DNA of 21,465 bases from IMG/VR virus record IMGVR_UViG_3300011013_000115, positions 1 to 21,465 of that record; one strand, given 5' to 3'. The notes beneath the pieces are model-generated. The model did not search any database and had not been told where the DNA came from. It worked only from the letters and a program-made list of their open reading frames with translations. Below, piece by piece: positions 17,259-21,465 of the stretch (position 1 is the stretch's first letter; each line of letters starts with the position of its first letter). The position numbers and the translations under genes were made by a program. Source of the DNA: a virus.

Positions 17259-17812
17259 TTCAATTTAAATCATTTAACGGCCTGACTTCTTTAGTGTTAG
17301 GCGGTGGACTCATTGCCACCAATTTCATGAGCTTAAACATGTTGGCTCGTAAGGACTCAGGCATCCCTGATATAGCCAAGCTTTCTAATACTCCTTACAG
17401 CAGTCTTCAAATTAGAAGTGAAAAAGGTGCTGATGGTGCAGAAGAGTGGAGTTTTGCTAGTCGTCAACACGATCCAAAAACAATGCTCCAGTATGAAACC
17501 AGTGAAACTCCTACGTTTAATAAAGGTGTAAAGACTAAACATATTCATAAAGAATCTGTTGCTCAGTTCATTACATATCCGCAAGGCTCAGACGGTAAAT
17601 TAACGGCAAAACAGATCGAATGTATTGAAAAACAAGCCCAAGGACGCAGTAATGGACAGATGATTGCTGATGCTGCTTCAGTTCAGGTGACACCAGCCAT
17701 AGCGAACGTACCTATAGTTGGCCCCGTCCTGGCAGGGATTTTCTTTGGTCAGGCTAGAAAACAAGTAGGAAGTGCAGCTAGTGATCTTGCAGGGCAATGG
17801 AATGATTGTTAG
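17255..17812 (+). CDS. Unrecognised protein with two hydrophobic segments
   Basis: This 185-residue protein starts in an ATGA overlap with the preceding membrane-protein gene. A hydrophobic stretch at residues about 9-27 ('GLTSLVLGGGLIATNFMSL') could be a membrane anchor or uncleaved signal. A second lies near 152-168 ('IANVPIVGPVLAGIFFG'). Between them is a polar region with 'TPTFNKGVKTKHIHKESVAQ' and a Gln/Lys-rich helix containing one Cys, and the last residue is another Cys. I do not recognise the family. Its place in an overlapping three-gene set suggests it works with the two small proteins upstream, probably at the membrane. Confidence 0.55.
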   Translation: MIQFKSFNGLTSLVLGGGLIATNFMSLNMLARKDSGIPDIAKLSNTPYSSLQIRSEKGADGAEEWSFASRQHDPKTMLQYETSETPTFNKGVKTKHIHKESVAQFITYPQGSDGKLTAKQIECIEKQAQGRSNGQMIADAASVQVTPAIANVPIVGPVLAGIFFGQARKQVGSAASDLAGQWNDC

Positions 17813-17814
17813 TT

Positions 17815-18393
17815 ATGCGATTAGCTACTTATATTTATTATCCAAATTTTTTATCAAAAGAAGAATGTAAAAGGATAGTAAAAGAAGGAACAATTAATTT
17901 AGAGAAAGGAAAGATTAATCCTGCAAGTCCACATAAGCTTGAAGAAGTAAGGGATACAAAAGTCTCTTTTATTAATGAAGGTAGTGTCGTACAAGATTTA
18001 ATGATAAAAATTATGAAACGTCTAGATTCCTGTGCTTCTAAGTATTATGGGTGTGATTTAACATATACAGAACCTATTCAATATGCAGAATATACAAAAG
18101 GGATGTTTTACAATTGGCATACAGATTCAGTAACAAAAATAAATGATCCGCAAAACTTAAAAAGAGATATATCTGCGTCTTTGATTTTAAATCACAGTAA
18201 AAAATATACAGGAGGTTCTTTAGAACTTATTACAGGTGCATGTAAATATACAAAAGATACGATTATCCCAGAAAAAGCAATTGATCAAGAACAAGGAACT
18301 TTAATTGTTTTTCCATCATCAATGCTTCACCGAGTTACTAAAGTAAAATCAGGAGTAAGAAAATCTTTAGTTTTATGGTCTGCTGCTAAATAG
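17815..18393 (+). CDS. 2OG-Fe(II) oxygenase, PKHD/prolyl hydroxylase-like
   Basis: I prefer the ATG at 17815, two bases after the previous stop, to the TTG at 17806 inside the upstream gene. The 192-residue product has the full metal and co-substrate set: H102-T-D104 in 'YNWHTD', H172 in 'SMLHRV' and R182 in 'KVKSGVRKSLV'. A 'YTGGSLEL' turn lies between them, and the opening is 'YPNFLSKEECKRIV'. The His-to-Arg spacing equals that of the oxygenase at 15719, so the two are probably distant paralogs. It should hydroxylate a peptidyl or small-molecule substrate with Fe(II) and 2-oxoglutarate. The next gene, which starts in a TAGTG overlap, begins with a proline-rich segment and is a candidate substrate, on position alone. 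Confidence 0.8.
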   Translation: MRLATYIYYPNFLSKEECKRIVKEGTINLEKGKINPASPHKLEEVRDTKVSFINEGSVVQDLMIKIMKRLDSCASKYYGCDLTYTEPIQYAEYTKGMFYNWHTDSVTKINDPQNLKRDISASLILNHSKKYTGGSLELITGACKYTKDTIIPEKAIDQEQGTLIVFPSSMLHRVTKVKSGVRKSLVLWSAAK

Positions 18394-19199
18394 TGGAATT
18401 AAATCCTCCTTTTATAAACGAGCCAAAGGTTAAAGATTTACCAGAACTAACAATAATTCCTCCTGCGGAAATAATCCCTCCAACTACTTTTGGTCAATTA
18501 CCGTTTGGATTTGTCCCAATTATTGAACTTCCTTGTGTTGTAGCCAGAGATAAAAAGACAGGTACAGGTAGTGAAATGTTTAATGTAGATCCCGAAAACA
18601 ATCTCACAGTATGCGATTTTGCTCCTCCCATGTACATCGCCCCTGATCTCTATGCTGATATTGCGCCACCAAAACCTAATACTGATTTAGTAAAAAATTT
18701 AAACAATGTAGGAGAGGAAGTGAAAGAGGATAATGGAAAAAGTGACGAGGAGAGCAATTCCAACGTAGGTCAACAAAATACAAACACCTCAAATATTGAT
18801 GGACAGTTTATTGCAGAAGTCTTGCCCTGCCCACCATTAGACACACTTGCTAAAACTCCTATTGGTTCGTTAGGCAAAGGAGGACTTGCAAGAATTAAAG
18901 GATGGAGAAGAGATCAAGTAACAAATAAATGTGAAACGGTATGGGAAGGTTTAAACCCACTTGAAATAGCAGGTAATTATTCTCCCCCCGTTCCCTTACT
19001 GGTTTCTACAAGTGCAATAGCTGTCACCAGTATTCTTGCTGTTGGCACTTTGCAGCCCTACATAAAAATCGTACAAAAACAGATTCAGAAGCAAATTAAA
19101 AAAAGATCTAAAAAACTTGCAAAGAGTTTATTCAAGAAGAAGGAGAAGTTATTGTCCCTTTCTGAAAGGAGAAAGGCTCAGAGGGATCTTCGGAAATAG
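18393..19199 (+). CDS. Proline-rich, single-span protein with basic C-terminal tail
   Basis: The GTG start overlaps the oxygenase stop by one base. The 268 residues open with a proline-rich segment ('NPPFINEPKVKDLPELTIIP', then 'PPAEIIPPTTFGQLPFGFVP'). Single cysteines follow in 'ELPCVV', 'LTVCDF', 'VLPCPPL' and 'TNKCET', with an acidic Asn/Ser-rich linker near 105-135. Residues about 197-222 are hydrophobic and probably span a membrane. The last 45 residues are strongly basic ('KQIKKRSKKLAKSLFKKKEK'). I recall cyanophage proteins with a similar ending of unknown role. The 3' end overlaps the opposing minus-strand gene by 68 bases. It may be a virion or membrane protein, but I do not recognise a function. 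Confidence 0.6.
   Translation: MELNPPFINEPKVKDLPELTIIPPAEIIPPTTFGQLPFGFVPIIELPCVVARDKKTGTGSEMFNVDPENNLTVCDFAPPMYIAPDLYADIAPPKPNTDLVKNLNNVGEEVKEDNGKSDEESNSNVGQQNTNTSNIDGQFIAEVLPCPPLDTLAKTPIGSLGKGGLARIKGWRRDQVTNKCETVWEGLNPLEIAGNYSPPVPLLVSTSAIAVTSILAVGTLQPYIKIVQKQIQKQIKKRSKKLAKSLFKKKEKLLSLSERRKAQRDLRK
19132..19199. other. Tail-to-tail coding overlap of convergent genes
   Basis: The plus-strand basic-tail protein ends at 19199, and the minus-strand secreted protein ends at 19132. For 68 bases both strands code: the plus frame gives a Lys/Arg/Leu helix, the minus frame a Ser/Pro/Phe-rich end. No hairpin terminator is visible between the two blocks, so transcripts from both sides probably run into each other. 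Confidence 0.75.
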
Positions 19200-19854
19200 A
19201 GTGATTGTGATCTATTAAGGTATTAGGTTTGCTGACTAACTCAATGTCGAGGCATAAAATTTCGTATTTTGAACCTTTTTTAAAGCGAACTCCATTCTTC
19301 AATAGATCTGCACAATGCTTTGCACGTCCCAATTCATAGGATAATCGTGCGTCTTCGTGCTTTGCTTGTAAAAGGTTTACTAAATGCACTTGACCTTCCC
19401 TGCACTTTCGGACGCTTTTCCTATCTAGATTTACATTAAAAGATAAACTTATGCCAGGGCTAATTGCAAAATTAGTCTTTTCAAATCTTTGTACTGTTTT
19501 ATATCCACGAATCAATGTTGGGTCGTCAACTTCTCCGTCACCTATTTCATTTCCGTTCTCATCTGTAGCTCCTTTTATATCTTTAGTTGAATAGATAGGC
19601 TCAAGGAAACTGTCAACCTTGGGTAACCCTCCAGAATAATTTCCCATCAAAAAAGGTTGAACAACCAAGGTATCGCCTTGGCATTGAACTTGATTTAATG
19701 ATAAAGTATTTGTAAATTGTTTACTCGCATAATTCATGACCCCAATATTTGATACCGACCCGGAACTATTACTTACCGGGTTATTAGTCATGTTTGTATC
19801 TGCAATTACAGGACTATTTATTAACAATAATGTTGCAAATAAATATTTGTTCAT
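19132..19854 (-). CDS. Putative exported protein, unrecognised
   Basis: This 240-residue protein begins with a classical signal peptide: Lys near the start, 'LFATLLLINSPVIA' and likely cleavage before Asp19. The mature N terminus is Asn/Ser-rich ('NNPVSNSSGSVSNIGVMN'), a start I associate with uncharacterised cyanophage proteins. Four cysteines lie in 'VQCQGD', 'RKCREG', 'KHCADL' and 'EILCLD', enough for two disulfides in the periplasm. The middle carries an acidic loop ('GNEIGDGEVDD') and beta-type stretches ('ISPGISLSFNVNLD'). The start overlaps the oxygenase stop by 4 bases (ATGA). It is probably delivered to the periplasm or outer surface during infection. The function is unknown. Confidence 0.6.
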   Translation of the reverse strand: MNKYLFATLLLINSPVIADTNMTNNPVSNSSGSVSNIGVMNYASKQFTNTLSLNQVQCQGDTLVVQPFLMGNYSGGLPKVDSFLEPIYSTKDIKGATDENGNEIGDGEVDDPTLIRGYKTVQRFEKTNFAISPGISLSFNVNLDRKSVRKCREGQVHLVNLLQAKHEDARLSYELGRAKHCADLLKNGVRFKKGSKYEILCLDIELVSKPNTLIDHNHSISEDPSEPFSFQKGTITSPSS

Positions 19855-20465
19855 TTTTTAAGATAGTTGAAAGCTAATGAAATTCTATTCTTTTTGCTTT
19901 TATTTTTTCCTACAGAATGTTCGACATGTGAAGGGAATATAAATACGTCACCAACTTTAGGCTCGAAACTTACTGTTTCAAATGTAAATTCAGAATCTTG
20001 TTTTATATCACCGTATGTTGCATAAAGAAATAAATCAGTCTGTCCTTTCCCCATAATTAAGCATCCACTATCTTTAGGTACTTCTAAATAAACACATCCT
20101 GATAAAATGCCTTTTGGGTGATTATGAAAAACATTAAAAGAATTTGGCCCATTAATGTTGAGCCATGTGTCACTAAGATTTATTTTTCCTTTCCATGTGG
20201 TTCCATAGATGGTTTGACTAATACTATCAATCGTTTTCATCAATTGAATTAAATTAGTATTTTTATGTTTTAAAAAGTCTAAGTTATTAGATTGATAAGC
20301 ATGTTTTCCTTGGTTACTTATAGATCTTCCTTTATCTTCTGATTTTATTTTTAAACATTCATCGATAATATTTTTTATGCTTAAATTTTGTTTTTTTAAT
20401 TCTTCTAAAATATTAATTTTCCAAACAGGAGTTGGAAATAAATAAAAGCTATTAATGTCGTTCAT
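19851..20465 (-). CDS. 2OG-Fe(II) oxygenase-like protein (TIGR02466-type)
   Basis: This 204-residue protein opens 'LFPTPVWKI' and has W101 in 'DTWLNINGPNSFNVFHNHP', 'LSGCVYLEVPKDSGCLI', 'PKVGDVFIFPSHVEHSV' and 'NRISLAFNY'. This is the layout of the putative 2OG-Fe(II) oxygenases of the TIGR02466 type. The likely metal ligands are H114 or H116 and H183, with R194 as co-substrate ligand. The first motif reads H-N-H-P, not H-x-D as in the other two oxygenases of the window. It lacks a signal peptide although the other complete genes of its operon have one, so it acts in the cytoplasm. Overlaps of 4 bases on both sides show translational coupling. The substrate is unknown. Confidence 0.7.
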   Translation of the reverse strand: MNDINSFYLFPTPVWKINILEELKKQNLSIKNIIDECLKIKSEDKGRSISNQGKHAYQSNNLDFLKHKNTNLIQLMKTIDSISQTIYGTTWKGKINLSDTWLNINGPNSFNVFHNHPKGILSGCVYLEVPKDSGCLIMGKGQTDLFLYATYGDIKQDSEFTFETVSFEPKVGDVFIFPSHVEHSVGKNKSKKNRISLAFNYLKK

Positions 20466-20884
20466 TGAGTAAATGTTGACATTGTTTCTGTAACAGATTC
20501 GGTAAGAATATCTCTACTAATTCGGGTAAACGATTTTAAGCCTGGCCCATGATAACTTTCAAGGAGGTTTGTAGCTGCTCCTTGAGTGTGCATCGTGACT
20601 GTAGGTTTAGTATTAAGGTCAATCCCGTGATGAGTAGTAGTAATTCCATCAACTGTGTGAGTACCTGTAGTAACTGTTTTAGGTAACATATCGCCTTGTA
20701 TTGATAAGTTTGAGCCACCAACAGAATATTCATATCCTGTCGAATATGACCAAGATTCTATTAACTCAGTTGTATTTTGTTTGCTCTCAGTTCTTGCTGT
20801 AGTAGACCCTGAATTAAATCCAGGGATAACAGGGACTGCTTGTGCTGGAACGGATAAAAAGATAAAAAATAATATATAACGCAT
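20462..20884 (-). CDS. Small exported protein, unrecognised
   Basis: This 140-residue protein has a signal peptide ('RYILFFIFLSVPAQA', cleavage after AQA) and a mature part rich in Thr, Ser, Gly and His. 'GTHTVDGITTTHHGIDL' and 'TVTMHTQGAATNLLESYHGP' contain several histidines. There are no cysteines and no membrane span after the signal. The ATG overlaps the stop of the upstream gene by one base (TAATG), with AGGTGA just before it. The stop overlaps the oxygenase start by 4 bases. It is probably a periplasmic or surface protein. I recognise no family. Confidence 0.6.
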   Translation of the reverse strand: MRYILFFIFLSVPAQAVPVIPGFNSGSTTARTESKQNTTELIESWSYSTGYEYSVGGSNLSIQGDMLPKTVTTGTHTVDGITTTHHGIDLNTKPTVTMHTQGAATNLLESYHGPGLKSFTRISRDILTESVTETMSTFTQ

Positions 20885-21396
20885 TAATCACCTATCGATA
20901 AAGATGAAGTTATTGATCCAGTTACAGATGTCCCGGACTTGCCTGCGGTGAGTCCTATTGTGCCACCAGAAACTGACGTAATAGTAGCTGCCAGCCCGGT
21001 GTTATCACCCCCAGTGTATGAGATCGTATCTCCCAACATTGGAAGTGATCCGATAGCACCATTACTCAAGGTTGTTGCACTTGGAACATCATCACCTTGA
21101 ATAAATGTTTCACTAAAAGTTGTAGCTGCCCCGGCGGTTGTCTGAGTATACGAACCTGAACCATGCGTTGCAGCAACTCCTGTTAAAGAGTTATTTGATG
21201 CTGCTGGAACGTCTAAATGTCCCATTGTTCCTGCCGTTACTCCAGAGCTACTCATAGAATATGTACTTCCGATGCGTTTTGCGTGAGAATAACTTCCGTC
21301 AACTGACGCTTGCGCTGTAGCCGTGATCTTATGGGTGATGCCTCCAGCATGAACTGGGGCTGCTAATAAAAGCAAAAGGGGAATGAAGCGTTTCAT
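20884..21396 (-). CDS. Small exported Ser/Thr/Gly-rich protein
   Basis: This 170-residue protein starts with a clear signal peptide ('KRFIPLLLLLAAPVHA', cleavage before Gly-Gly). The mature chain is low in charge and rich in Ser, Thr, Gly and Ala, with likely beta strands ('HKITATAQASVDGSYSHAKR', 'GDTISYTGGDNTGLAATITS', 'GTIGLTAGKSGTSVTGSITS'). It has no cysteines. The composition resembles adhesin or fibre-like beta proteins. I recall relatives in cyanophages near fibre and oxygenase genes, without assigned function. The ATG overlaps the upstream partial gene by 4 bases (ATGA). It could coat the host surface or be a virion protein, although a cleavable signal favours export in the host. Confidence 0.6.
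   Translation of the reverse strand: MKRFIPLLLLLAAPVHAGGITHKITATAQASVDGSYSHAKRIGSTYSMSSSGVTAGTMGHLDVPAASNNSLTGVAATHGSGSYTQTTAGAATTFSETFIQGDDVPSATTLSNGAIGSLPMLGDTISYTGGDNTGLAATITSVSGGTIGLTAGKSGTSVTGSITSSLSIGD
20888..20893 (-). promoter_or_regulatory. Ribosome binding site for the 140-residue exported protein
   Basis: On the minus strand AGGTGA stands three bases before the ATG at 20884, inside the end of the preceding gene. It is a good Shine-Dalgarno match at slightly short spacing and supports this start. Confidence 0.45.
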
Positions 21397-21465
21397 GTAA
21401 GCTTGCCTGTTTGTGGATCTACTTCCTTGCCAGAAATAGGATCAATGCGTGGTTTATCTGGTACT
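21393..21465 (-). CDS. C-terminal end of an unidentified protein (partial)
   Basis: At the window edge a minus-strand frame reads 'VPDKPRIDPISGKEVDPQTG' and then KLT before a TGA that overlaps the next ATG by 4 bases. The overlap pattern matches the other junctions of this operon, and the 'DPxSGKxVDPxTGKL' wording looks like a real protein end. Only about 23 residues are visible, so function cannot be stated. The gene and the operon promoter lie beyond the window. Confidence 0.5.
   Translation of the reverse strand, partial: VPDKPRIDPISGKEVDPQTGKLT

Noticed and set aside
17357-17584. 75-residue minus-strand frame inside the 185-residue protein gene
   Set aside because: It lies wholly within a well-coupled plus-strand gene and has no upstream context of its own.
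19934-19946. TATAAATA string resembling a T4-like late promoter
   Set aside because: It points along the plus strand inside a minus-strand oxygenase gene, with no plus-strand gene downstream in the window.
20536-20733. 65-residue minus-strand frame inside the 140-residue exported protein gene
   Set aside because: The other frame has a signal peptide and overlapping starts and stops. This one is Leu/Gln-rich noise.

Overview
The window is AT-rich and almost entirely coding. It looks like the tail and host-recognition end of a marine tailed-phage genome, most likely a cyanophage. This rests on a lambda-J-like tail-tip protein, tail-tube-like proteins and two very long Ala/Thr/Gly-rich fibre proteins with module types I associate with marine cyanophages. 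A short string of auxiliary genes (2OG-Fe(II) oxygenases, peroxiredoxin, small membrane proteins) follows the tail genes. A marine phage of another host, such as SAR11, is not excluded. Capsid, terminase, tape-measure and replication genes are not in view, and no tRNA, CRISPR, integrase or IS is seen.

Layout, plus strand. At 2-5021 lie tail-tip/hub, small tail protein, tail-tube-like protein and a second larger tube-like protein. At 5063-13726 lie two giant fibre-type proteins. The first opens with about 70 copies of a ten-residue repeat and carries a cupredoxin-like domain near its C terminus. The second shares about 60-residue modules with the first. At 13729-15722 are an unrecognised virion-type protein and a fibronectin-III plus glycine-rich protein that looks like an adhesin. 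At 15719-19199 is an auxiliary block: 2OG-Fe(II) oxygenase, peroxiredoxin, three small proteins (one coiled-coil, two membrane), a second 2OG-Fe(II) oxygenase and a proline-rich protein with one membrane span and a basic tail.

Layout, minus strand. At 21465-19132 a compact operon runs toward the plus-strand block: the C terminus of an unidentified gene, two small proteins with signal peptides, a third 2OG-Fe(II) oxygenase of a different family, and a fourth protein that also has a signal peptide. Every junction in this operon overlaps by 1 or 4 nt. The two blocks converge, and their last coding regions overlap by 68 nt.

How the genes may work together. The first half builds the distal tail and its receptor-binding fibres. 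The second half is a candidate host-modification or virion-modification block, with three hydroxylase-type enzymes, a peroxidase, membrane proteins and exported proteins. The substrates of the oxygenases are not evident. A proline-rich neighbour of one oxygenase and the exported neighbours of another are the natural first candidates, but this is inference only.
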